Shown here piece after piece: positions 36,662-52,160 of a DNA stretch of 64,000 nucleotides. This stretch comes from Bacteroidales bacterium (GTDB lineage Bacteria; Bacteroidota; Bacteroidia; Bacteroidales; UBA932): the NCBI GenBank assembly GCA_017445015.1, contig JAFSVL010000059.1:36738-100737 (forward strand), written 5' to 3'. Positions within the stretch are counted from its first letter, which is position 1. Each line of letters starts with the position of its first letter. The notes beneath the pieces were generated by a model. That model had not been told where the DNA came from, did not search any database, and saw nothing but the letters and a program-made list of their open reading frames with translations. Both the position numbers and the translations under genes were made by a program.

Positions 36662-38727
36662 CTAGAGCGTCACGCTGGACTGCAGGCGGATATCCGCGGA
36701 AGAGGCTCCGATAAGAATCTTACATTCACCCCGCTCCGGTTTCCAGCTATGGGAAGCCGTATCATAGTAACTGAAGGCATCGGGGCCAAGGTGTACGGAA
36801 TACCGCACCGACTTCCCTCCTGCAATCCTGTGCTTGTCAAAGCCCTTGAGTTCCTTTGAGGGACGCATCACCTCTGAAGCGAGCGGCGCCACATACACCT
36901 GGGCTGCTTCTGCCGCCTCCGTCTTCCCGGTATTCTTCACGGTAAAGCTCACATCATAGCCGTCTCCCGCCCTGACGACGGAAAGGTCGCTATAATCGAA
37001 GTTCACATAACTCAGGCCGAAGCCGAAGGGATACATCGGCTCCACATCAAAGTGCTCCACCCCGCGGTAGCCCAGGAAAATACCCTCACCGTATTGGGCA
37101 AACGGATAGGGATTGCGGTCCTTCTTCACCTCAAGGATATGGGGATTCCGCTGCGTATAATAAGCGTAGACGGGGTTCTTCTCCAGGGATCCCCAGAAAG
37201 TGAAGGGAAGTTTCCCGGAAGGGGCCACCTTGCCGGAGAGGATATCCGCCAGGGCGCGGCCGCCCTCCTGCCCGCCGTACCAGGCCATGATAATGGCACC
37301 GACCTTGTCTTTCCAGGGATTGATATCCACCTCTCCACCGGAATTCACCACCACAACCACGCGGGGATTCAGGGCCGCCATGCGGGCCACCAGCGCATCC
37401 TGACCCTCCGGCAGGCCGTAGGTACGGTCACTGTTTTCCGTCTCGGTCTTGCTGTTGAAGCCGACGGAGAGCACGACCAGGCTCGCCTTCGAGATGAGCT
37501 TTTCATCATCGGCAGTCAAAGCCGTATAATCCAGCAGGGTCGTCTTGTAGCCTTTGCCAAGGCTCTTCAGGCCGGCCGCCAGGGTGATGTTCCGTCCTTC
37601 AATGGGGTGCATTGCACCGCTGCCGCCGCCAAAGGCTACGACATCCGCATTGGGGCCCAGCACGACGATATGGTTCTTTCCGGAAGACTTTACCGGCAGA
37701 AGTCCGTCATTCTTCAACAGCACGGGACCTTGTACGGAGGCCTCATAAGCCTTATTACGTGAGAATTCATAGTCCTCGGGGATGCTCTCGTTCAGCATCG
37801 GAAGATCCAGCAGGCCAAAGGCGGAAAAGGTCTGGAGGATATGGGTACACATCCGGTCCAGATCGCGTTCGGTGACGACCCCGTTCGCCAGCAGGGGCTT
37901 CAGATCGTCCGGATTCGTCACATGATTCCTGGGCATCTCCAGATCCAGACCGCTGGTCATTACGCCGAGCGTGGTATATGTCGATACCCAATCAGACATC
38001 ACAATGCCTTCAAATCCCCAGGCACGGAGATTATCGGTAATCAGCCAGGCATTCTCTGCAGCATGCGTTCCGTTCAGGGGATTGTAACTGGTCATCACAG
38101 CCCCCACGGCCCCTTTTTCAACCGCCTTGCGGAAAGCAGGGAAATAAAGTTCATTCAGCGTGCGTTCATCGACATTGGAAGACACCCTATGGCGGGCATA
38201 CTCCTGATTGTTCGCCACAAAATGCTTGATGGTCGCGATTACACGCTCGCTTTGTATACCGTTGATATAATTCAGGGCGATTTCGGAAGTGAGGTACGGG
38301 TCCTCTCCGTAATACTCGAAATTCCGTCCGCAGAGCGCCGTGCGGTAAAGGTTCACGCCCGGGCAGAGCATAATGCGGACTCCGCGGGCGGTCGCGTCAC
38401 ATCCGATACCGTTACCCACCCCGAGGGCGGCGTCACGGCTAAAAGTCGATGCCAGAAGGATACCGCAGGGATAGTAGGTGCTCCTGGTTTTGTTACGCAC
38501 TCCCTGGGGGCCGTCAGCCATACGTACGGCTGGGATGCCGAGCCTCTCCACAGGAGCCGTCCAGAAGCCGTCCACCTTCCCGCTGATCAAATCAATTTTT
38601 TCATCCACGGTCATCCGGGATACCAATGAAGCTGCACGGTCCCGGTCAGACTGCCGGACCAGATAGGGCTGCGCGGAAGCAACCAGAGAAAGACAACGGG
38701 CAAACGCCGATACAATAATTCTTTGCA

Positions 38728-38728
<1 letters not shown>
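36662..38728 (-). CDS. Glycoside hydrolase family 3 beta-glucosidase-like enzyme
   Basis: A 688-residue secreted GH3 enzyme with a short signal peptide (to about AQP at 21). The (beta/alpha)8 domain includes PAVRMADGPQGVR, the conserved KHFVANNQEYARH and the nucleophile Asp in GIVMSDWV (about residue 240). The alpha/beta sandwich contains LGPNADVVAFGGGSGAM and a fibronectin III-like domain ends the protein. It probably acts in the periplasm on beta-glucosides or related oligosaccharides. Its start is coupled (TAATG) to the upstream GH2 gene. Confidence 0.9.
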
Positions 38729-42359
<3,631 letters not shown>

Positions 42360-42363
42360 TGGG

Positions 42364-42371
42364 TAAAGATA
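42364..42371 (-). promoter_or_regulatory. Candidate -7 box for the VanX-GH2-GH3 operon
   Basis: The reverse strand reads TATCTTTA, one base off consensus, ending 4 nt before the ATG ATG pair at 42359. Confidence 0.4.
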
Positions 42372-42390
42372 AGGAATTTCCAGATAAATT

Positions 42391-43083
42391 TCAAGCCAGA
42401 TGACGGGCGATGCCTTTTTGGGCAAGTTTCTGCAAACGGATAAATCCCAGCAGGAAAACGATGGAAAGGAGGCCGGAAAGTCCTTCACCGGCATCACCGG
42501 CGACCATGAGCACCCAATCGAAAGCCATATGGGCCAGCACCGGGGCAAGCAGGGCCAGCACGCGGTATAGGCCGCGTTTAGCGGGAGAAAATGCCGAAAG
42601 GGAATAAAAATAGCCCATCAGCACGGCAAAGGCATAATGCCCGGGCACGCTGATGATGCCGCGCATCATCCCCGCATTCATCCAGTAGTCCCCCGCCTGG
42701 AGAAGGTAGCCGATATTCTCGACGAAAGCAAAGCCCATTCCGATGCATACGGCATAGACAATGCCGTCAAAATACTCGTCAAAATGGGGATTCCGGCGCA
42801 GGAGCAGCGCCAGCAGGATCAGTTTGGCCAATTCTTCCGGAAGGGCCGCACCGAACAGCGCCACGCGCATATGGCCCCAAACGCCCGCCGGTTCAGCGCT
42901 GTAGGCCCCCAACTGCATCAGGGGAACGGAAAAGCAAAGCGAGAAACCTGTGGAAAGCATACCGAAGGCAAACGCCTTGAACAGGTATCCGGCCGGTTCG
43001 GGATGTTCACGGTCCTTAAAAAGAATATATCCCGTCAATACAAGCGACGGCAGGATGGCAGCGACGATCAGGCTCAGAGGCAT
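42391..43083 (-). CDS. PrsW-like intramembrane metalloprotease
   Basis: A 230-residue membrane protein with seven or so helices. It has the PrsW signatures PEELAKLILLALL (catalytic Glu-Glu, about 80), GFAFVENIGYLLQ, VPGHYAFAVLMGY and LAHMAFDWVLM. PrsW cleaves membrane proteins, for example anti-sigma factors, in Bacillus. Its target here is unknown; the ECF sigma factor at 297-893 is far away and has no visible anti-sigma partner. It is monocistronic. Confidence 0.85.
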   Translation of the reverse strand: MPLSLIVAAILPSLVLTGYILFKDREHPEPAGYLFKAFAFGMLSTGFSLCFSVPLMQLGAYSAEPAGVWGHMRVALFGAALPEELAKLILLALLLRRNPHFDEYFDGIVYAVCIGMGFAFVENIGYLLQAGDYWMNAGMMRGIISVPGHYAFAVLMGYFYSLSAFSPAKRGLYRVLALLAPVLAHMAFDWVLMVAGDAGEGLSGLLSIVFLLGFIRLQKLAQKGIARHLA

Positions 43084-43105
43084 AGGTTAAATCTCAAAAA
43101 AGTTG

Positions 43106-43113
43106 TATATTTG
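43106..43113 (+). promoter_or_regulatory. -7 box for tRNA-Gln
   Basis: TATATTTG lies 10 nt before the tRNA 5' end. Confidence 0.55.
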
Positions 43114-43123
43114 CGGCCGGAAT

Positions 43124-43194
43124 TGAGGTATGGTGTAATGGTAGCACTACAGATTTTGGTTCTGCCTGCCCAGGTTCGAATCCTGGTACCTCAA
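43124..43194 (+). tRNA. tRNA-Gln (anticodon TTG)
   Basis: The acceptor stem TGAGGTA pairs with TACCTCA at the 3' end. The D arm contains GGTGTAATGGTAGCAC, the anticodon loop is TTTTGGT with anticodon TTG at 43156-43158, and the T arm is CCAGG TTCGAAT CCTGG. CCA is not encoded. It stands alone between two reverse-strand genes, 11 nt from the antiporter stop codon. Confidence 0.95.
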
Positions 43195-43205
43195 CAAAAA
43201 GGCTT

Positions 43206-45443
43206 CTATCGGGCATACCATTCACAGGAGGCCTTGTCTCCCGCCATCCACACGGTATCTCCTTTCTGGAACCTGAAATCCGGTTTAGGGTTGGTAATCA
43301 CTTCCTGCCCTCTGATTACGCTGATTACCATACAGCCGGCAGACCGCATAGCCACGCTCCTGAGCGTTTTGCCCGTAAGGTAGGACGTCTCGCCAAGGAT
43401 ATATGCCTCCAGCGAGAACGGGCTGTTCACTGTTTCCTCGACCGTATGTAATTCGCTCTCCATCACCTTCCGGAAAGCCTCGGTCTGCGCCGCAGTACCT
43501 ACGGCGAGTACGCGGTCGCCTGGGAATAACAACTCATCGCCGGAAGGGATCAGGATACTTCTCTTTCCCCTTTCGATTTTGACGATATTGACCCCCGTAG
43601 TATGGCGGAAAGGCATTTCTCGGAGTTTCTTTCCCGCCAGCAGCGAATCCGGGGAAATAACCACCTGTTCGAGTTTCACATCATAATCGGAGAGTTTGTC
43701 ATTGACTGAAGAAGTGACAGGCTTGCGAAGTTTCTCCACCAGCTCTTTTTCATTGAGGTTCTTCATAAAACGCATCTCTAACTTGGGCAGACGCCCGACT
43801 GAGCGGCGTGCGGAGACAAAGAACATGAATGCTCCGGCGAAAATCAGGAGCAGAGCCCAGTACGATAGTTCGAAGTGACCGACAATCAGCAGAATCACGA
43901 ACATCACCGCCAGGAATATCCTGAGAAAGACAAGTGCAAGGATAGAGTATTTGTTACTCTCCGACTCGCTGAGCAACTTGCCCACGGACTCCCTCATCGT
44001 CGGGGAATAGGCCGTGAGTCCATACAGGAACGGAGACATGATCACCAAGGTGATTCCCACGGTGCTGAGTTTTACCCATATCTCGGACATCGTCGGGACC
44101 AGCCTGATTATAAGGTCCTTGATGAAATGTGACCCGACATATATGGCGACCAGTATGACGCTGTACGCCACTATTCTTATGAAATAGTGCTGCAAAAGTT
44201 TCCTCCATTCGCCAATCTCGGCAGTCGGTGCATTTTTCTTGGACGTAGTCCCGGCATCCAGCCACGCCAGCACCTTGACGGGAAGATGCGCATAGAGGAA
44301 GGAGGAGACCGGTTCCGCCACCTTTATCATATAGGGTGTAGTAAAGGTGGTAATCACCGAAACAGCGATAATCACCGGGTATATGAATTCGCGCATAACC
44401 CCGAGCGAACATCCGAGTCCGGCGATGATAAAGGCGAATTCACCAAGTTGAGCGAGACTGAACGAAGTATGTATCGCGGTATTAAGCCCCTGTGCGGACA
44501 GCAGAACGCCGGTCGTGGAGAACAGCACGATTCCGCCCATTGCTGCAATAGTGATGATAATTACCGGCAGCCAATGTTCAGCGATTACCGCCGGGTCTAT
44601 CATCATACCTACGGAAACAAAGAATATGGCTCCGAACAGGTCTTTTATCGGCACTATGTTATGCTCTATACGCTCCGCTTCCAGTGTCTCCGCGAGTATG
44701 GAGCCCATCACGAACGCCCCGAGCGCCGACGAGAAACCTACGGCCTCGGCCATCACGACCATCGAAAAGCAAAGCCCTATGCTTACCAGAAGCAGTATCT
44801 CGTCGCTGAGGTACCGGTGCGCCTTGCGGAGCAGGGTCGGAATGACATAGATGCCTACGAGGAACCAGAGAATGATGAAGAACGCCAGTTTCCCCATACT
44901 CAGCAACATCTCTCCCCCGGCGAATTTTTGGGAAACGGCGAGTGTGGACAGCAATACCAGAAGGAGTACGGCAATAAGGTCCTCCACCACAAGGGACCCG
45001 AAAACCAGGGTGGCCCAGGGCTTATTCTTCAACCCCATATCATCATAGGCTTTTATGATGATGGTGGTTGAAGACATTGACAGCAGACCTCCGAGGAAGA
45101 TGCTCTCCATCATCGTCCATGACATGGCCTGGCCCACGATAAGCCCGACGACGAACATGCCGATACATTTCGTGCCGGCGGTGAGGAGGGCACTGCTGCC
45201 GACCTTGATCAGTTTCTTGAAGGAGAACTCCAGACCCAAGGCGAAAAGGAGGAAGATGATACCGATATCGGACCACTCCTTCACGTTCTCCATCGAGAGT
45301 CCGGGGAACAGGCCCAGATGGGGACTCACGATGAACCCGGCAACGATATAACCCAGTATCAAGGGCTGTTTGAGGGCCCTTGATACAATGGTAAACACTC
45401 CTGCTGAGATCAAAATGACCGCCAGCGTGCCTACAAGACCCAT
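43206..45443 (-). CDS. CPA2-family cation/proton antiporter with two TrkA-C domains
   Basis: A 745-residue protein. Residues 1-390 form the Na+/H+ exchanger domain of the KefB/CPA2 type (GYIVAGFIVSPHLGLFPG and IIFLLFALGLEFSF), followed by further membrane helices at about 420-550. Two TrkA-C (RCK_C) regulatory domains lie at about 575-650 and 660-745 (GDRVLAVGT and GDTVWMAGDK). It probably exchanges K+ or Na+ for protons. No KTN nucleotide-binding domain is seen, unlike KefB or KefC. It starts 3 bp after infB stops, so it may be at the end of the rimP-nusA-infB operon. Confidence 0.88.
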   Translation of the reverse strand: MGLVGTLAVILISAGVFTIVSRALKQPLILGYIVAGFIVSPHLGLFPGLSMENVKEWSDIGIIFLLFALGLEFSFKKLIKVGSSALLTAGTKCIGMFVVGLIVGQAMSWTMMESIFLGGLLSMSSTTIIIKAYDDMGLKNKPWATLVFGSLVVEDLIAVLLLVLLSTLAVSQKFAGGEMLLSMGKLAFFIILWFLVGIYVIPTLLRKAHRYLSDEILLLVSIGLCFSMVVMAEAVGFSSALGAFVMGSILAETLEAERIEHNIVPIKDLFGAIFFVSVGMMIDPAVIAEHWLPVIIITIAAMGGIVLFSTTGVLLSAQGLNTAIHTSFSLAQLGEFAFIIAGLGCSLGVMREFIYPVIIAVSVITTFTTPYMIKVAEPVSSFLYAHLPVKVLAWLDAGTTSKKNAPTAEIGEWRKLLQHYFIRIVAYSVILVAIYVGSHFIKDLIIRLVPTMSEIWVKLSTVGITLVIMSPFLYGLTAYSPTMRESVGKLLSESESNKYSILALVFLRIFLAVMFVILLIVGHFELSYWALLLIFAGAFMFFVSARRSVGRLPKLEMRFMKNLNEKELVEKLRKPVTSSVNDKLSDYDVKLEQVVISPDSLLAGKKLREMPFRHTTGVNIVKIERGKRSILIPSGDELLFPGDRVLAVGTAAQTEAFRKVMESELHTVEETVNSPFSLEAYILGETSYLTGKTLRSVAMRSAGCMVISVIRGQEVITNPKPDFRFQKGDTVWMAGDKASCEWYAR

Positions 45444-45446
45444 CTC

Positions 45447-48179
<2,733 letters not shown>

Positions 48180-48197
48180 AGGGAATCCTTTACAGGT

Positions 48198-49457
48198 TTA
48201 TTCAAATTCTGCGCGCAAAATCTGCAGCACTTCCTCGACGGTCTCATCTTCCAGGTCGGCCCGCTTGGCGATATCCTCGGCAGACAGGGCAAGCACGCTC
48301 TTCGCCGTGTCGCAGCCGATGGATTCCAGCCGTTCGATAACCCACTCGTCAATCTCGTTGGAGAATTCGCTCAGGAGCACATCCTCCTCCTCTTCGGCGG
48401 CATCCTTGGGGAGTTCCCGCCAGACTTCGATTTCACGGTCCACGAGCATCCCGGCCAGCTGCACGTTGCAGCCGCCGCGTCCGATACCCTTCTTCACTTC
48501 GTCAGGGAGCATAAACACCTTCACCTTATCGCCGGGTTCGCCCATGTCGATATAGGACACGCGGGCGGGATTCAGTGCGCGCTGGATCATCAGCTGCGGG
48601 TTCTGCGTCCACTGGATGACATCGATATTCTCATTGCGCAGTTCACGCACGATGCCGAGGATCCTGCCGCCTTTCACTCCGATGCACGCTCCGATCGGGT
48701 CGATGCGGTCATCATAGGACTCGACGGCCACCTTGGCCCGCTCGCCGGGAACGCGCACGACCTTCTTCACCGTAATCAGGCCGTCCGCGATTTCGGGCAC
48801 CTCCTGCTCGAAGAGGCGCTCAAGGAATTCGGGAGTAACCCGGGAAAGGGTAATGTAGGGCGTCGTATTGTTGCGCATCTCCACGCTCTTGATGATGGCG
48901 CGGATGTTGTCGCTCTTCTTGAAACGCTCGCCGGGGATCTGTTCTGACTTGGGCAGATGGAGTTCGTTGCCGTCCTCGTCCAGCACGAGCGCCTCCTTGG
49001 ACCAGGCCTGATAGACCTCTCCGCCGAAAAGTTCACCCACCTTGTCGGAATACTTCTTGTAAAGGTTGGCCTTCTCGATATCCATGATGCGGCCCTGGAG
49101 GTTCTGACGGATATTCAGGATGCCGCGGCGGCCGAAGGAAGCCAGGCTCAGTTTCTTGGTATACTGGTCGCCGATTTCATAATCATCGTCGCCGCTGTCC
49201 GCCTTCACCTGCTCGAGCGTCATCTCCGCGTTGGGGTTCTCCACCTCTTCCACGATATCGAAGTTCTGATAAATCTCGCAGGTGCCCTTGTCCACGTTGA
49301 CAATCACGTCAAAGTTGTCGGACGAGCCGAAAGTCTTGGCAATCTGCGTCAGGAACACATCCTTCAGCACGCCCATCATGACGGGGCGGTCAATGTTCTT
49401 TTCCTCTTTGAAATCCTTGAAGGCGTCAATGAGGGTAATAGGTTTCTCTTTCTCCAT
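48198..49457 (-). CDS. nusA: Transcription termination/antitermination factor NusA
   Basis: A 419-residue NusA: N-terminal RNA polymerase-binding domain (1-135), S1 domain (about 140-210), KH1 and KH2 (IGACIGVKGGRILGIVRELR and GRGGCNVQLAGMLVD), and a short C-terminal HhH region. It governs pausing, termination and antitermination. The frame is open upstream to 49514, but the family begins at MEKEKPITLIDAFKDF, so the ATG at 49457 is chosen. It lies 13 bp after the shortened rimP. Confidence 0.95.
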   Translation of the reverse strand: MEKEKPITLIDAFKDFKEEKNIDRPVMMGVLKDVFLTQIAKTFGSSDNFDVIVNVDKGTCEIYQNFDIVEEVENPNAEMTLEQVKADSGDDDYEIGDQYTKKLSLASFGRRGILNIRQNLQGRIMDIEKANLYKKYSDKVGELFGGEVYQAWSKEALVLDEDGNELHLPKSEQIPGERFKKSDNIRAIIKSVEMRNNTTPYITLSRVTPEFLERLFEQEVPEIADGLITVKKVVRVPGERAKVAVESYDDRIDPIGACIGVKGGRILGIVRELRNENIDVIQWTQNPQLMIQRALNPARVSYIDMGEPGDKVKVFMLPDEVKKGIGRGGCNVQLAGMLVDREIEVWRELPKDAAEEEEDVLLSEFSNEIDEWVIERLESIGCDTAKSVLALSAEDIAKRADLEDETVEEVLQILRAEFE

Positions 49458-49470
49458 TATTTTATTGAAT

Positions 49471-49740
49471 TTATTCTTTAATCGATTGCAAAAGGGCGTC
49501 GGCTTCCTCGGCACTGATACCGGCGGAGCCTACGGTCAGCGAATAATCCTCCACATCACGGTCGAAGGCGGAAAGGATGGACCGGTGCACGGTTTCACAG
49601 TCCTCCAGGGAGGCCCCGCCTTCCTTGTCCAGGGTCAGTTCAAAAATATTGTCATCATCGTTGAAAAGGGTCTCCACGACGGAGCAACCCCGTTCCTGCG
49701 CCGCTGCGGACGCCACCTGTTCAAATTTCTGCCTGTCCAT
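49471..49740 (-). CDS. rimP: RimP-like ribosome maturation factor, N-terminal domain only
   Basis: An 89-residue protein in the position of rimP before nusA. It resembles the RimP N-terminal alpha/beta domain (FEQVASAAAQERGCSVVETLF, then DCETVHRSILSAFDRDVEDYSLTVGSAG). The usual protein has about 150 residues with a C-terminal SH3-like domain; here the frame stops just after the first domain and nusA begins 13 bp later, leaving no room for the rest. RimP assists 30S assembly. The position and sequence support the call; whether the short form is active is unknown. Confidence 0.75.
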   Translation of the reverse strand: MDRQKFEQVASAAAQERGCSVVETLFNDDDNIFELTLDKEGGASLEDCETVHRSILSAFDRDVEDYSLTVGSAGISAEEADALLQSIKE

Positions 49741-49763
49741 GCGTTCAAAATCCTTTACGAAAA

Positions 49764-49786
49764 AGAGAGACCCTGACGGCCTCTCT
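49764..49786 (-). terminator. Terminator-like hairpin in the rimP-nusA-infB leader
   Basis: On the reverse strand AGAGAG(G)CC pairs with GG(T)CTCTCT around a 5-nt loop and is followed by a run of U residues. It lies after the promoter at 49809-49802 and before rimP, so it may be an attenuator; it could also terminate transcription from the upstream WbqC gene. Confidence 0.55.
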
Positions 49787-49801
49787 CCCCCAACTCGGAT
49801 G

Positions 49802-49809
49802 CAAAGATA
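49802..49809 (-). promoter_or_regulatory. -7 box for the rimP-nusA-infB operon
   Basis: The reverse strand reads TATCTTTG in the 75-bp gap after the WbqC gene. The leader to rimP would be about 55 nt and includes the terminator-like hairpin. Confidence 0.55.
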
Positions 49810-49815
49810 AGCATA

Positions 49816-50433
49816 TTATTTGAGAAAACAAAGACTTTCGGGACCCTCATTAAAAAGCAGATCCATCACCGAAAGCCCCGGGACGAAACCGAGGCGGTCC
49901 CGGAAAACCTGCCAGTATGGACGCTCCAGTCCAAGGTCGCGCAAAACGGTATCCGGCCGCTTGGGATGCAGGATTTCCCGATAATCCCCGTCCATCGCAC
50001 CCTCGGGCACAAAGGTTTTCAGCGGTTCCAGCCTCGGCGCGATTCCGATCTTCGCACAGAAAAAACGGATGATGCCCAGATTCAGTTCCCAGAGCGTTTC
50101 CGGGCGCCGCTCCAGCAGTTCCCAGAGGGCATCGCGATAATACAGGAAAAAGGGTGAGCCCTCATAGGACGTCGCGATCGCACGCTGTGTCTTGGGCAGC
50201 CATGGCGTCGAATAATCCACCCGTACCCCGGAGACCGGCGTATGGAAGAGATCCTCCCCGTGGACGACCGGCACATTCAGGTATCCGGGACCGGAAGCCG
50301 TCAGGATCCGGCAGCGGTTCCTCCAGCTTTGCTTGACATAGTAACTGCTCCCGTCGAGCCAGACCGTACCCTCGGCGCGCGCGAGCAGCGCAAAATACGA
50401 TATCGGCGGGAAATATGCGGTAGAGAGCAGCAA
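49816..50433 (-). CDS. WbqC-like family protein
   Basis: A 205-residue protein of the WbqC family: it begins STAYFPPISYFALLARAEG and includes YYVKQSWRNRCRILTASGP and the PYWQVFRDRLGFVPGLSVMDLLFNEG C-terminal pattern. Family members occur in O-antigen or lipopolysaccharide loci, but their reaction is unknown. It follows lpxA by 3 bp in the lipid A gene cluster, consistent with a surface-polysaccharide link. Confidence 0.82.
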   Translation of the reverse strand: MLLSTAYFPPISYFALLARAEGTVWLDGSSYYVKQSWRNRCRILTASGPGYLNVPVVHGEDLFHTPVSGVRVDYSTPWLPKTQRAIATSYEGSPFFLYYRDALWELLERRPETLWELNLGIIRFFCAKIGIAPRLEPLKTFVPEGAMDGDYREILHPKRPDTVLRDLGLERPYWQVFRDRLGFVPGLSVMDLLFNEGPESLCFLK

Positions 50434-50436
50434 GGG

Positions 50437-51249
50437 CTATTCGATGGGGCCTTTTTCGCGCAGGTCATCCGCACGGACAATGCCCCGTTTCGACCCGCGG
50501 ATGAAGTTGAGGATATTGTCCCGCTCTTCCGAAGGCGGGAAGCCCTCTTCTACACGCGCACAGGCATCGGAGATATTGTACCCCTGGTAATAAAGGGTAT
50601 CATAGATATCCTTGATATTGCGGATGGCATTGGAATCGAAGCCGCGGCGACGCAGGCCGACAAGGTTGATACCGGCATAACAGATGGGCACGCGGCCGCA
50701 GATGGAATAGGGCGGGATGTCCTTGTTCACTCCCGTCATGCCGCCGACCATCGCATGGCAGCCGATGTGACTGAACTGATGCACCTTGGTGCCGCCGCCG
50801 ATGATGGCCCAGTCATCCACATCCGTCTCGCCGGCAATGCCCACGTAACTGACGAGGATGCAGTGGTTCCCCACCCTGCAGTCATGTGCGATATGCACAT
50901 AGGACATGATGAGCACGTCGTTGCCGACCTTGGTAACCCCCTTGCCGCTGGCTTTCGTGCCGCGGTTGATGGTGGCACACTCACGGATGGTCACACGGTC
51001 TCCGATTTCCACCCAGGTGATTTCTCCGTCGAATTTCAAATCCTGGGGAATCGCGCCGACCACCGCGCCGGGAAAAACGGTACAGTCCGCACCGATCTTT
51101 ACATAGGAATATACCGTGGCATGATTGAGGATCCTGGTTCCGGGACCGATTTCCACGTTGTCGTCAATATAGGAATAGGGTCCTACTTCGACGTCTTCTG
51201 CTAGTTTGGCACCCGGATGAACCGTTGCCAGAGGATGAATTTTAGGCAT
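50437..51249 (-). CDS. lpxA: UDP-N-acetylglucosamine acyltransferase
   Basis: A 270-residue left-handed beta-helix enzyme with many hexapeptide repeats (VEIGPGTRILNHATVYSYV), the catalytic His region YVHIAHDCRVGN, and a C-terminal helical domain (GINLVGLRRRGFDSNAIRNI). It adds the first hydroxyacyl chain to UDP-GlcNAc in lipid A synthesis. Its start is coupled (TAATG) to the end of lpxC. Confidence 0.95.
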   Translation of the reverse strand: MPKIHPLATVHPGAKLAEDVEVGPYSYIDDNVEIGPGTRILNHATVYSYVKIGADCTVFPGAVVGAIPQDLKFDGEITWVEIGDRVTIRECATINRGTKASGKGVTKVGNDVLIMSYVHIAHDCRVGNHCILVSYVGIAGETDVDDWAIIGGGTKVHQFSHIGCHAMVGGMTGVNKDIPPYSICGRVPICYAGINLVGLRRRGFDSNAIRNIKDIYDTLYYQGYNISDACARVEEGFPPSEERDNILNFIRGSKRGIVRADDLREKGPIE

Positions 51250-52160
51250 TATAGGATTACTTTACATATTTCTTTTGCGGCCGCGGTATTGATGCGGTGT
51301 CCCGGCTTGTACGCCTCGACATGTGCGCGGAGGAACCCGCCGCAGAGCCGCAGGTCACCCAGCACATCCAGCAGTTTGTGCCGTCCGCATTCATCGGGGA
51401 AACGCAGGCCGTCCTTGGCCACGCAGCCCGGCTCCTTCGGCATCACATCGAACATCGGGATACGGAGAAAACACGACATCAGGCGTCCCTTCCAGGCGGG
51501 AACGGCTTTTTCCACGACGACGATGGCATTCTCCAGGTCCCCCCCCTTGATCATGCCCAGCAGGGCAAGACGCCTGATTTCATGAAAAAAGCAGAACGTC
51601 CGGCAGGGTGCGATCTGCGTCGCATAATCAACGGAGGAATCCCAATGCACCCTCTGCACGCCCAACACCTTGGAGTTGAAATCAATCGTCACGTCATAAG
51701 AGGGCTCCTCCGCCGGGGTAATCTTCAAATAGGCCCCAGAGCGCCGGTCCTCCACCCGCACTTCTTCCCTCAGTTCCAGCCACTTGCGCTCCGCCTCCTG
51801 TTCCACTCCACCGTCCGCGGCAAAGGCCGCCACATAAGGAGCGGCGCTGCCGTCGAGTATCGGGGCTTCCGGACCGTCCAGGCGCACCAGGGCATTGTCG
51901 ATGCCCAGGCCGGTCAGGGCGGAAAGCAGATGTTCGACGGTACGTACGGAAGCCTTACCGCAACTGAGCATCGTACTGCGCGCCGTGCGGGACACATTCG
52001 ACGCCGCGGCATCGACATACGCATCCCCGCCGAGGTCCGTGCGAAGGAAACGCACACCGGAACCCACCGGGGCCGGCCCGACGGTCATATGCATCATTTT
52101 TCCGGTATGGAGGCCCTTCCCTTCGAAGTGGAATTCTCCGCTGAGCGTACGCTGTTTCAT
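51249..52160 (-). CDS. lpxC: UDP-3-O-acyl-GlcNAc deacetylase without FabZ domain
   Basis: A 303-residue LpxC. Zinc ligands and catalytic residues are recognisable: His77 in TVEHLLSALTG, the His-x3-Asp in DECGRHKLLDVLGDL, and the following LRAHVEAYKPGHRINTAAAKE. It carries out the committed step of lipid A synthesis. In most Bacteroidetes LpxC is fused to FabZ (about 460 residues); here the frame ends with the LpxC domain and lpxA starts at once, so the FabZ part is missing at this site. Confidence 0.94.
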   Translation of the reverse strand: MKQRTLSGEFHFEGKGLHTGKMMHMTVGPAPVGSGVRFLRTDLGGDAYVDAAASNVSRTARSTMLSCGKASVRTVEHLLSALTGLGIDNALVRLDGPEAPILDGSAAPYVAAFAADGGVEQEAERKWLELREEVRVEDRRSGAYLKITPAEEPSYDVTIDFNSKVLGVQRVHWDSSVDYATQIAPCRTFCFFHEIRRLALLGMIKGGDLENAIVVVEKAVPAWKGRLMSCFLRIPMFDVMPKEPGCVAKDGLRFPDECGRHKLLDVLGDLRLCGGFLRAHVEAYKPGHRINTAAAKEICKVIL

